NCBI GenBank assembly: GCA_965219855.1
Contig: CBDCOR010000021.1
Span: forward strand, 434,001-498,000
Direction of reading: 5' to 3'
Length of the DNA stretch: 64,000 nt
From: CAUZIZ01 sp965219855
Lineage (GTDB): Bacteria; Acidobacteriota; UBA6911; RPQK01; JAJDTT01
Shown: positions 37,959 to 46,858 of the stretch, in pieces
Layout: every line of letters begins with the position of its first letter
How positions within the stretch are numbered: the stretch's first letter is position 1
The notes under the pieces: model-generated
What the model was told of the DNA's origin: nothing
Seen by the model: only the letters and a program-made list of their open reading frames with translations
Database searches by the model: none
Translations under genes and position numbers: made by a program

Positions 37959-39966
37959 CTATTCGGCGAGTTTGTACTTCCTCTTGAGTTCGTCCGCCAG
38001 TCGCAGCTCTTCTTTTCCCTCCGCCGCTCTTCCCATCTGAAGGTAGATCCTCCCCAGATACTCGTGAGCCTGCGCGTTTTCGGGCTCGATTCGGATCGCG
38101 TGCCGAAAGCTCGTTATCGCCTCTTCTTGGTTCTGATTCAGTAGATAAGCCAGGCCCAGATTCAGGTACGAATCTGCTTGCTTGGGTTGAAGCCGGATGG
38201 CCTCCTTCAACTGCTCAATCGCCTGGCTATATTTATCCTTTTCTATATAGGCGATCCCCAGGTTGTGATGGGTCGCAGCTTTGTGGGGATCCAGGTCGAG
38301 CGCCTTCCGGTAGGCCACGATGGCTTCGTCGGTGCGTTTCAGCATTCTGTAGACTCGGCCCAGATTGAAGGCCGCCGTGGCCGACTTCGGATGTCTGTTG
38401 AGGATCTTTTGGTTCAGATCCAGGGCATCCTGATGGCGATTGGCGAGAAGATATCGATTGGTCAGGGCATTGACGGCAATGCTCACGTTGGGATCCGACT
38501 CGACCAGTCTTTCCAGGAGTTGGATCGCAGGCTTCTGACCGTTAACCTTCGGGTTGTCTTCGGTCTCGATGTACTTTATGTACAGGTTGAAGAGCTCGAC
38601 CTTGTCCTTCGGGTCCGCAAGGCCGTCATAGTCGGCTCCACCTCCCGCGGGGATCCCGGTGGCGTAAGCGACATAGCCCAGAGACCTCAGTCTCTCGGTG
38701 ACCTCGCGATCTAGTTCCGTTTGCTGTCTTGCAGGGCCGATTGTCGAATAACGCTGTTCGAACCGCCGCAGATCTGCGCTGAAGCGGTTAGCCAACGCTT
38801 GCTGACGCGAATGAAGATTCTCCAGTTCCAGAGGATCCTTCTCCAGATCGTACAACTCGGGCTGAGGGGCTTGGATGTACTTGTACTTGTTGGTCCTCAA
38901 ACTACGCAGTGGACTCCAGCCGAATGAAGAAAGTGCATAGTAGCTCTCGGCGTGGGCATAGGGTCTGGAGAAGTGGGAAGTCTTCCCCTCGATCAGGCCT
39001 CTCAAGCCGATACCCTGCACCTCCTTGGGCTTTCGAACCGAAAGGTACTGCAGAATAGTAGGCATGATGTCGATGGTCTGCACTTGAGTATCGATCGTTC
39101 TTCCACGGCGTGTCGAACCGGGCGCCTTGATGATCAGGGGCACTCTGAGGACGGAATCGTAGACAAAGAATCCATGCTGCGGTTCCTTATGCTCTCCCAG
39201 GCTCTCGCCATGGTCGGAGGTAAAGATGATGAGTGAGTCGTCATAGAGTCCGCTGCGCTCCAGAAAGTCGAGGATTTCTCCGACCAGGGAGTCCACGAAG
39301 GCGATTTCGCCGTCGTAAGGGTTAGCGGCATATTGAGAGCGAAACGGCTCCGGCGGGTTGTAGGGATGATGGGGATCATAGGGGTGTATCCATAGGAAAG
39401 AGCGCTTTTCCTTGTTGGCCTCCAGCCACTCGAGGGCTGCCCGGACGACCCGATCCCCCCTCCGCTCCTTCGTAACCCGGCGAACGCCGGAGGTCACCAT
39501 CGAGTCGAAATCTCCGTCGTAGAAATCAAAACCCTGATTCAGTCCGAAGCGAGCGTCCAGTACGAAAGCCCCAAGAACAGCGCCGGTTGCATAACCCTGT
39601 GTCCTCAAGACTTCAGCCAGCGTGACGCTTTCTTCCCTCAAGAAACCGTAGGAGAAGTCTCGGACTCCATGGAACATGGGATAGGCACCGGTCATGATGG
39701 AGCAAAAAGAGGGAAGGGTGAGGGGCACTTGGGCGATGGCGTTTCTGAAGAGCACTCCATCACTGGCCAGGCGATTGATATTTGGGGTTTTTTATGGCGT
39801 CGTAGCCATAGCATTCGAGACGATCTGCTCTGAGCGTATCGACTCCAATCAGGATGATGTTCCTGGGATGAACCGAAGGATTGGAGGTCGAAGCGACTTC
39901 GGCACAGGACCAGAGAGGAAGCGCCAATAGGAAGCAGGGAATCAGCATCGGTCCGGCCCTGGGCAA
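37959..39966 (-). pseudogene. Sulfatase-like hydrolase with TPR tail, frameshifted near the N-terminus
   Basis: The N-terminus at 39966 has a lipoprotein signal (PCFLLALPLWSC) and the metal site NIILIGVDTLRADRL. The frame breaks at the six-T run 39788-39793 on the plus strand. One base less continues as TPNINRLASDGVLFRNA. The body has PLTLPSFCSIMTGAYP, FTSDHGESLGEH, and then from about residue 400 several TPR units (AAFNLGRVYRMLKRTDEAI, THHNLGIAYIEKDKYSQAI). A Thr stands at the nucleophile position (TLPS), so the enzyme is more like a phosphodiesterase or phosphoglycerol transferase than a formylglycine sulfatase. Without the shift it is about 668 residues, a common Acidobacteria architecture. 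Confidence 0.85.
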
Positions 39967-40011
39967 AAACGCCTCTGGAGACGCGGCCCCCCTGCTTGCG
40001 ACTTGACCAGG

Positions 40012-40043
40012 TTCATGAAGTCATTGTACCTTGTTTTCATGAA
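40012..40043 (+). promoter_or_regulatory. Paired TTCATGAA palindromes at the antitoxin start
   Basis: TTCATGAA occurs at 40012-40019 and 40036-40043, and the second copy includes the ATG. Ribbon-helix-helix antitoxins typically bind such repeated short palindromes to repress their own operon. Confidence 0.45.
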
Positions 40044-40297
40044 AAAGGCCTTACAGGTCTATGTCGATGGGCCGGAAACTCGAGCGTCTGGAACGATGGG
40101 CAAGAGTGCGTGGTTGGACCAAGTCCCAAGCCGTGCGGGTTGCGCTGCGAGCCTTGCTGAGCACGGACGAGGAAGAGCCGCTGCTAAGGGCCAGTGGGAT
40201 GATCGAAGGACTGCCGCGAGACTGTGGCCAGCAATTCGACCGTTACCTGGAGGAGACTTTCGTTGCCGGGACCGAGGCGCCCATCTCCACAAAGTGA
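40039..40297 (+). pseudogene. Ribbon-helix-helix antitoxin, frameshifted
   Basis: ATG 40039 opens MKKALQVYVDG, a typical first beta strand. At the GGG run 40069-40071 the family pattern jumps one frame to RKLERLERWARVRGWTKSQ and continues to TGA 40295-40297. One G less would give an intact protein of about 85 residues. Alternatively, translation starts at ATG 40061 and lacks the DNA-binding strand. The toxin gene follows and overlaps. Confidence 0.65.
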
Positions 40298-40715
40298 CCT
40301 GCCGAGGTGCCTCTACGTCGACAGCGGCGGCTGGATTGCGCTACTCAGCGCTCGCGACCAGCACCATTTGGAGGCGGACCGACTCTTCAGGCTTGCAGCG
40401 AGTCACGAGATTCCTCTTTTCACCTCTAACCTCGTCCTGGCAGAGGTTCACCGGCTGTTACTCTACAGGGCCGGCGCTCGAGCCGCCGCTGTGTCGTTAC
40501 GCCGGGTCCTTTCCAGCAATCTGGTCCGACTGAAATGTGCTACGCCAGCACACCACGAAGCTGGGCTGGAGTGGCTAGAACGATTGTCGCAGCAGGGGGT
40601 GACCTACACCGACGCGGTCAGTTTCGCGGTTATGGAGTCGAATCAATGCTTGAAGGCAATTAGTTTCGACCGTCACTTTTCGCTGGCGGGCTTCGTCCTC
40701 TGGCGGCTCATCTGA
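40224..40715 (+). CDS. PIN-domain toxin (VapC-like)
   Basis: The PIN ribonuclease core has the acidic residues in order: D in LYVDSGGW, E in VLAEVHRLL, D in TYTDAVSFAVM and D in SFDRHF. The length from GTG 40224 is 163 residues, about 25 more than usual; the true start probably lies between 40263 (TTG) and about 40302. It overlaps the antitoxin gene and pairs with it. If the antitoxin is really broken, this toxin would be expected to be silent or poorly expressed. Confidence 0.8.
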   Translation: MASNSTVTWRRLSLPGPRRPSPQSDLPRCLYVDSGGWIALLSARDQHHLEADRLFRLAASHEIPLFTSNLVLAEVHRLLLYRAGARAAAVSLRRVLSSNLVRLKCATPAHHEAGLEWLERLSQQGVTYTDAVSFAVMESNQCLKAISFDRHFSLAGFVLWRLI

Positions 40716-40915
40716 TGCGATCTACTTGGTAACGCGGAGCCCTAAAGACGATGCTTTTCTATTGATTAGGTCTAAGTGTACTAAGTCGTGCAAATCTTTT
40801 CTTGACAACGCAAGAGTCGTGTGGCATTCTGCTGCCATTAACCAAGGGGGAAGAGTGTCCCTCTCCCCCGGAAATGTATGTGCACCGCCAGGCTCAAGAA
40901 GGGGAAGTGTCAATA

Positions 40916-43900
40916 ATGAGGAAGCATCATTTCTTGCAAATCTGTCTTGTCTTTATAGCTGCTACGCTAGCGACGGTCGCACCTGTCCTGGCGCAGGGCA
41001 TCACGGGTTCAGTTACCGGCAGCGTCATAGATCCCACCGGTGGTGTTGTGCCCGGAGCGGAAGTGGTGGCGATTAACCCGGAGACCGGTATTCGCTATAC
41101 GAGCATCACCAATGACACCGGCATCTATCATATTCCCAAGCTGCCGCCAGCTACCTACAACGTCGAAGTAGAGATGCCCGGCTTCAAGAAAGCAGTGGTT
41201 TCGGGTCTGCGCGTAGAGGTGGACTCGGTGGTGAGGCGAGACGTCGACCTCGAAGTGGGTGAACTGGGTGAAGAGGTGACCGTCCAGGCAGAGGCCGTGC
41301 AGATCGAGACCAGCAATCCTGATCTGGGAGACGTGATGTCCTCGGAGGTGATCGAAGAGCTTCCCGTTCTCGATCGAGAATTCGTGGTCCTGGCCCGGCT
41401 CACCTCGGGAGCCCAGCGTCCCCCCAGTTTCGATAGCCATCAACACCGTATGGGCCGAGGAGAATCGAGCATCATCATTGCGGGGCAGCGGGAGATCTCG
41501 ACCACCTATATGTTTGATGGGATTCCCAGCAATGAGAGTATTTACGGCTCCTCCGCCGCATTTCCCTCGCTGGATGCGATCAGCGAATTCAAGGTACAGC
41601 GGGCCTTCTTCTCCGGAGAGGCCCAGGGCACCGCAGTGATCAACGTGATCACCAAGTCGGGCACCAACAGCATCCGTGGTTCGGCGTGGTGGTTTCACCG
41701 TAACGACAACTTAAACGCGCGCAGCTTTTTCGATAGCGGAAAACCCGAGTTTCTACGACACATGTACGGAATTCAGGTGGGAGGCCCGGTCGTCAAGGAT
41801 AAGCTGCACTGGTTTTTCAATTACGAAAAGTACGAGTCTCGAGAAGGGCGGACCGGACAGGGGACCGTTCCCCTGACCGGCCACCTGCGAGGCGATTTCT
41901 CCGATGTGGCTGAGACCATTATCGATCCTTTAAGCGGGCAGGAGTTTCCCAACAATCAGATTCCGGAGTCCAGATTTGATCCCTTCTCCAGAGAATATCT
42001 CGCTCGGGGTTTGATCCCGGCACCCAACAATCCGGGAGCGGCCTTGAACTTTATTGGGCCGACCGATTTCTCCAGAATCGACGATAAGTATATTGTTCGC
42101 ATGGATTATGCTCACTCGGACAAGGACAGGTTCTTTGGCCGCTATTCCCTCTTTGATTCATCCCTCATAAACACGAGCCTGTTTGGATTCTCGGACAGAG
42201 ACTTGCCCATGAAAAGCACGAATGCGATCGTGGATTGGGTGCATACCTTCTCACCGAATCTGATCGGAAATGCCAAAGCGGGCCTCAATCGCGTGGATAT
42301 TGGCACCTTTCTGACCTTGGGGGCAACCGACGACCCGGTTTGGCCGGAGGTTTTTGGAATCAGGAACATCAACGACGCCCCCCAATGCAACAATGCGCCA
42401 AGCGTTTCAATCCTGGGCTATAGCGGATTTGGAGGGAATAGTATCTGCTTTGCCCCCCTCCAAAATGACATTCACTACATCTACAACATGAACTACACCA
42501 CCGGCCGCCACAAAATGGGTTGGGGGGTTGAGGTTCGAAACGTCAATTGGAAGCAGCTCTTCGCCATACGCGATAACGGATTTGCTGCTTTTGGCCAGGC
42601 TTCTGGAGGTCCTTACAGCGGCAATCCTGTTGCAGACTTTCTGTTGGGTCACCCCTCTGAGTTTTCCGGCACGAAACCGGGTGCGGGGCCGGTCTACAAC
42701 CACACTTATTATTTCAGCGGCTTTATGCACGATGAGATACAGCTGACCCAGAACTTCTCGTTGACGCTCGGTTTGCGTTATGAGCTCTTCCCCTTTTGGT
42801 ATGAAGAGAAGAACTTTCAGTCACTCTTTGATAAAACGACGGAGCGTTTGCTACCGGCGACCGATGGGAATCGGCGCCTGGTTGCGACCAATACCAAGGA
42901 TTTCGGTCCCCGATTTGGATTTGCCTGGACGCCGGGAGGCTCAGAAAGCTTCGTGATCCGCTCCAGCTACGGTCTTTTCTACGATCGAATGCAGTGCGAC
43001 GACTGTACCTGGAAGACCCACGCGGATCCGCGCAACGTGAGCCAGCAGCAGTTAAGGAGTGACGCCAACCGTCCGACCGTCTCGCTGCAGGGTCAATTTC
43101 CGGACCTTGAATTGACCGATCCGGCAACCCTTACTGGCGTCAGCCTCCTGGCCTGGACGGATCCGAATCGGCGAAATCCCTATCAGCAGATGTGGACGAT
43201 GAGCCTGCAAAAGACCCTTCCCGGAGGCATGTTTGGCGAGGTGGCTTATCACGGGTCGCATGGCATATTTCTGTCAAAGCGGATCGATGTGAATCGTCCC
43301 GTCGACCCCTTGCCCCTGAGCTGCGACTCCGCCTGTGTGGACTCCAATCGGCCCTACCCCGACTACGGCTGGATTCTGTCCACCGAAGCAGTGGGGCACT
43401 CCTACTATCACGCTCTTCAGTCCAACGTCCGCAAACCAGTTGGCGATAATTTAACCTTTATAGCGAATTACGCCTGGCAGAAAACCTTGGATTGGGACTC
43501 CTTTGACAGCACCGGGACTCGCAATGAAATCTGGAACAATCCGGACAAAGGTCGCGCGGCTTGGGACACTCCGCACCGCTTTTCGCTTGGGCTGACCTAC
43601 CACTTGCCCAGGTTCGCAGATATGGCCCCCATCGGTCGACACGTGTTGGGAGGGTGGCAGTTGAGCGGTGTCACCACTCTGTCGTCGGGAAGCTTTACGA
43701 CGCCTGACGGTGCTCTTGCCCGCACCAACACGGCGGCCGTATTCGAAACCAGGCCCGACCGGATCAGTGACGGCGAGCTGTCGGGTAGCCAGCAAACGGT
43801 CCAGCGACATTTCGACACCGCAGCCTTCGTCAACCCGCAGCCGGCGGTGTGCGAGTCCAGCCCCGGGGGAAATTGCGACTTGGTTGACATTGCGGCACCG

Positions 43901-44158
43901 GCTTACGGCAACTCCGGTCGCAACATTGTCCAGACTACCCCTACCTTCTTGCAGGATCTGGGTTTGTACAAGAACTTTGATGTGTTCTGGTTTGGCGGGG
44001 AATCGGCCCAGTTTCAGTTCCGTACGGAGTTCCATAATATTACCAATAATGCGAATTTCTCAAGGCTGAACGTGAATACGAATAGCCCTGCTTTCGGCGC
44101 CTTCACACAAGCGCTCCCGGGAAGGCAGATCCAGTTGGGCTTGAGGCTCATCTGGTAG
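40916..44158 (+). CDS. TonB-dependent Oar-like outer-membrane receptor
   Basis: This receptor is about 1080 residues from ATG 40916, chosen because it opens a good signal peptide (LVFIAATLATVAPVLAQ) after GAAGGGGAAG. Next comes a carboxypeptidase-regulatory-like domain (GSVTGSVIDPTGGVVPGAEV, residues about 30-110). A plug follows (TSGAQRPPSF, TYMFDGIPSNESIYG, NVITKSGTNSIRGSAWWFHR), then a long beta-barrel ending in Trp (RQIQLGLRLIW). This is the expanded Acidobacteria family, probably importing oligosaccharides or peptides. The gene is preceded by a TTGACA-like sequence at 40802 and has no partner SusD. Confidence 0.92.
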   Translation: MRKHHFLQICLVFIAATLATVAPVLAQGITGSVTGSVIDPTGGVVPGAEVVAINPETGIRYTSITNDTGIYHIPKLPPATYNVEVEMPGFKKAVVSGLRVEVDSVVRRDVDLEVGELGEEVTVQAEAVQIETSNPDLGDVMSSEVIEELPVLDREFVVLARLTSGAQRPPSFDSHQHRMGRGESSIIIAGQREISTTYMFDGIPSNESIYGSSAAFPSLDAISEFKVQRAFFSGEAQGTAVINVITKSGTNSIRGSAWWFHRNDNLNARSFFDSGKPEFLRHMYGIQVGGPVVKDKLHWFFNYEKYESREGRTGQGTVPLTGHLRGDFSDVAETIIDPLSGQEFPNNQIPESRFDPFSREYLARGLIPAPNNPGAALNFIGPTDFSRIDDKYIVRMDYAHSDKDRFFGRYSLFDSSLINTSLFGFSDRDLPMKSTNAIVDWVHTFSPNLIGNAKAGLNRVDIGTFLTLGATDDPVWPEVFGIRNINDAPQCNNAPSVSILGYSGFGGNSICFAPLQNDIHYIYNMNYTTGRHKMGWGVEVRNVNWKQLFAIRDNGFAAFGQASGGPYSGNPVADFLLGHPSEFSGTKPGAGPVYNHTYYFSGFMHDEIQLTQNFSLTLGLRYELFPFWYEEKNFQSLFDKTTERLLPATDGNRRLVATNTKDFGPRFGFAWTPGGSESFVIRSSYGLFYDRMQCDDCTWKTHADPRNVSQQQLRSDANRPTVSLQGQFPDLELTDPATLTGVSLLAWTDPNRRNPYQQMWTMSLQKTLPGGMFGEVAYHGSHGIFLSKRIDVNRPVDPLPLSCDSACVDSNRPYPDYGWILSTEAVGHSYYHALQSNVRKPVGDNLTFIANYAWQKTLDWDSFDSTGTRNEIWNNPDKGRAAWDTPHRFSLGLTYHLPRFADMAPIGRHVLGGWQLSGVTTLSSGSFTTPDGALARTNTAAVFETRPDRISDGELSGSQQTVQRHFDTAAFVNPQPAVCESSPGGNCDLVDIAAPAYGNSGRNIVQTTPTFLQDLGLYKNFDVFWFGGESAQFQFRTEFHNITNNANFSRLNVNTNSPAFGAFTQALPGRQIQLGLRLIW

Positions 44159-44200
44159 CAGCGTTTTGACAATGGGCGCCGCAGGGCGCCAAAGGGTCCT

Positions 44201-44236
44201 CGAAGGGGCGAGCCAACGGCTCGCCCCTTCGTCTTT
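44201..44236 (+). terminator. Intrinsic terminator after the receptor gene
   Basis: CGAAGGGGCGAGCC and GGCTCGCCCCTTCG form a perfect 14-bp stem with a 3-nt loop, followed by TCTTT. It lies 43 bp after the receptor stop. Confidence 0.85.
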
Positions 44237-44622
44237 ACGCCGATATTTCCGACCTCTTGCGGCACCCTTGTGTTGAATCTCCACCCATCAAGAGAGGTCA
44301 GTCCCAACGGGATTGCGTCTTCCAGCCCAGTAGCGCCCCCAGCCACGCTGGATCATTCAGGAAGAAACCGTTTCCTCCAGGGACAGGTACTCGATTCATG
44401 GAAGCCTGAAGCGCAAGCGAGGGGTTGGGGAGCGCCACAAACCTTCCCGACTGCCTGCTTGCCTGCACTTCAGGCCCCTTCGTCCAGCCATCTCGCTGCA
44501 CCCAACCCATCGCTCGCGCGTCTGTACGCTGCCAAGGGCCGAAGAATTTGCCAACCACCGGATTGTCCCGCCCCCAGGAGCGCTGGCCCAATTAGAGAAA
44601 GAAACTTCGCTCGAGGGACGTA
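44237..44622. other. Intergenic, no gene recognised
   Basis: The only notable sequence is CAGTCCCAACGGGATTGCG at 44301-44319, whose complement recurs beyond the intron at about 46775 (CGCAATCCCGTTGGGATTG). Confidence 0.45.
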
Positions 44623-44694
44623 GCGGTGGGCTCCAGGCCGCCGTCCGAGCCAAAGGCTCGGAAAAATAAGACTTCGGCCTGGAGGCCACCGCTA
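44623..44694. repeat. Hairpin made from two inverted copies of the dispersed repeat
   Basis: TAGCGGTGGGCTCCAGGCCG and CGGCCTGGAGGCCACCGCTA pair as the outer stem, and CCGAGCC/GGCTCGG as an inner stem. The group II intron starts directly at its foot, fitting the known preference of bacterial class C introns for the base of hairpins. Confidence 0.7.
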
Positions 44695-45284
44695 GTGCGC
44701 CTGTGAAGGCGTTTGATCAGAAGGGTGAAAGTCCCTTCCAGGCTAACGTTACCGGCCTGAAGTCGACAGTGGTAACTGCGTTTCCGTGAGGAAGGGTGGA
44801 GAGCAACCTGAGACGAACGACCAATCCGTAACGCAAGTGAACTCGATTCGGCCAAGCCTGTCGGGGAGGGTCCTGGCAAAGCCCGAACCCTTGACCGCGC
44901 GACGGCCATCCCTCCGACCTGAACGGTCTGCCCGGGGGGATAGACGCGGCAAGTCACGGCGGTGAAGTAACGTGACAAAGCGACCGTGACGAAATGGCAA
45001 TGCGGTGGTTGGAGATGGAGAGGTCGGAAGGTCAAACGAGATAAGCAGGGAGATCTGTCGGGTGAGGGACGTGGACGACCCATCGTGAGAGCTCGCAGTG
45101 GGGGACGCTGCGTGAGCAATGGCCCAGGCCCGCGGTGCAGTATCGCCCGCCGAAGGGGAGCGAACCTGGCGATACCGGTGAGGTCGGTTGAAGCGGCTCG
45201 ACAGAAGTCAGAGCTCCCATAGTAGCGGGGAAGCCGTGCAGCAAAACGCGGTGGAGCGAAGGGGAGCAGGAAGGTAGATGCGAA

Positions 45285-46643
45285 ATGACTAAATCGCGGA
45301 AACGTAACTCCGCCCAAAGGCGGGACTACATCCCGGTCACAGTGCCGTTTTCGGCTAGCCCGGCTGGAGAGCCCGCTGGCATCGAACAGTGGGCTCATCG
45401 CGCGGTTTGGACGGATCGCATGTTGGAGACACTTTTGAAAGGAAAGGTGAGAGGAGGGAAATGGCACACGCTGATCGATAAGGTGTTTTGCAGCCGGAAC
45501 CTTTCCAGCTCGGCCGAGAAGGTCTTGGGCAGGAAAGGAGCGGCGGGAGTGGACCGGCAAACGTGGGGGGATTTCGCCGAACACGAGCGGGAGGAACTCG
45601 AATGGTTGCAGGAAGAACTGCGTGAGGGGACCTATCGTCCGGCAGCGGTGCTGCGGAGGTGGATTCCCAAAACAGGCAGTTCGGAAAAGCGACCGCTGGG
45701 GATTCCGACCGTGCGGGATCGAGTCGTGCAAACGGCTTTGGTCCACGGGATCGAGCCGATTCTGGAGGCCACGTTCCATGATCGAAGCTACGGCTTTCGT
45801 CATGGGCGAGGGTGCCACGGCGCACTGCGGTACGTCGAAGAGCTGCTCGAAGCCGGTTATGTGTATGTCGTCGACGCGGATCTGAAGGGTTACTTCGATA
45901 CGATCCCGAAAGATCGACTGTTGGACCTGATCCAACAGAAGATATCGGATCGCCGCGTGCTGGGCCTGGTTCAGCTGTTTCTGAATCAGGGGATACTGGA
46001 AGAGCTGCGTAAGTGGATTCCGGAAGCCGGAGTCCCCCAAGGCGCCGTTCTTTCTCCGGTGTTGTCGAATGCCTACCTCAATCCCCTGGACCATCGGATG
46101 GCCGATCTGGGCTTCCAGATGGTGCGCTACGCGGATGACTTTGTCCTGCTGTGTCGCGCACCCGAGGAGGCTGAAGCGGCCCTGGCCGAAGGGCGGGACT
46201 GGGTGGAGGACAACGGGCTGAGACTGCATCCCGAGAAGACACACATCGTGGACTCGCGAGAGAAGAGCTTTTCGTTCTTGGGCGATTCGTTCCGAGGCCG
46301 TTTTCGGTTTCCACGAGCGAAGAGCCACCGAAAGTTCGTCGAGCGCATTCACGAGCTGACGCCGCGCAAGTCGGGCGACTCGCTGGAGGTCATCCTCCAG
46401 CGGCTCAATCGCTCGACGCAAGGCTGGTTCAACTACTTCCGGCACTGTCATTGGAACATCTTCAAGGACTACGACGGTCTGATCCGTCGTCGTTTGCGAC
46501 GCCTGCTTCTGAAGCGCAACCGGAAGAATAGAAAACGCCTCTGTCGAAATCACCGTTGGCCCAACGCCTTCTTTACGGATCATGGGTTCACGAGCCTGAC
46601 TGACGCCCATATCCGTTTCGTCCAATCCATAGGAACCTACTGA
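45285..46643 (+). CDS. ltrA: Group II intron reverse transcriptase/maturase
   Basis: This 452-residue intron-encoded protein has RT blocks RRWIPKTGSSEKRPLGIPTV, YGFRHGRGCHGAL, YVVDADLKGYFDTI, GVPQGAVLSPVLSN, the catalytic MVRYADDFVLLC, and the thumb/maturase region LQRLNRSTQGWFNYFRH. No HNH endonuclease domain follows, which is normal for class C introns. The reading frame is intact, so the element may be mobile. Confidence 0.93.
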   Translation: MTKSRKRNSAQRRDYIPVTVPFSASPAGEPAGIEQWAHRAVWTDRMLETLLKGKVRGGKWHTLIDKVFCSRNLSSSAEKVLGRKGAAGVDRQTWGDFAEHEREELEWLQEELREGTYRPAAVLRRWIPKTGSSEKRPLGIPTVRDRVVQTALVHGIEPILEATFHDRSYGFRHGRGCHGALRYVEELLEAGYVYVVDADLKGYFDTIPKDRLLDLIQQKISDRRVLGLVQLFLNQGILEELRKWIPEAGVPQGAVLSPVLSNAYLNPLDHRMADLGFQMVRYADDFVLLCRAPEEAEAALAEGRDWVEDNGLRLHPEKTHIVDSREKSFSFLGDSFRGRFRFPRAKSHRKFVERIHELTPRKSGDSLEVILQRLNRSTQGWFNYFRHCHWNIFKDYDGLIRRRLRRLLLKRNRKNRKRLCRNHRWPNAFFTDHGFTSLTDAHIRFVQSIGTY

Positions 46644-46648
46644 CTGGA

Positions 46649-46681
46649 GAGCTGTATGCGGGAGAATCGCACGTGCAGTTC
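46649..46681 (+). ncRNA. Group II intron domain V
   Basis: A 33-nt hairpin begins GAGCTGTATGCG, has a GAGAA-type loop, and closes with CGCACGTGCAGTTC. The AGC triad near its 5' end is the catalytic triad of the ribozyme. Confidence 0.8.
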
Positions 46682-46858
46682 GGAGGGAGGGGAGCCGGGT
46701 GACCGTGCTTCCCTACCCTATCATTCGCCAATGAAGTTTCAGGTTAGGGTTTCCGAACCCTGGGCTAAAGGCCGCAATCCCGTTGGGATTGACCTTTGCT
46801 TAAAGTCCTTGAAGATGTAAAACGGCTAGCGGCGGCCTGGAGCTGAGGGTCGTGTTGT

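Larger units (their letters stand above)
44695..46721 (+). mobile_element. Group II intron (about 2.0 kb), class C-like placement
   Basis: The 5' end GTGCGCC fits the group II consensus. About 590 nt of structured RNA precede the reverse transcriptase gene. A recognisable domain V is at 46649-46681 and a domain VI hairpin (GGGAGGGGAGCCGGG ... TTCCCTACCCTAT) runs to about 46721. The 3' boundary is estimated from the ...CTAT end and may be off by a few bases. The insertion lies just after a hairpin and outside any gene, so splicing is not needed for a protein. Confidence 0.8.

Noticed and set aside
44592..46625. A 677-codon open frame on the minus strand across the group II intron
   Set aside because: It is antisense to the intact reverse transcriptase and the intron RNA, is rich in Pro/Arg/Ser and resembles no family.
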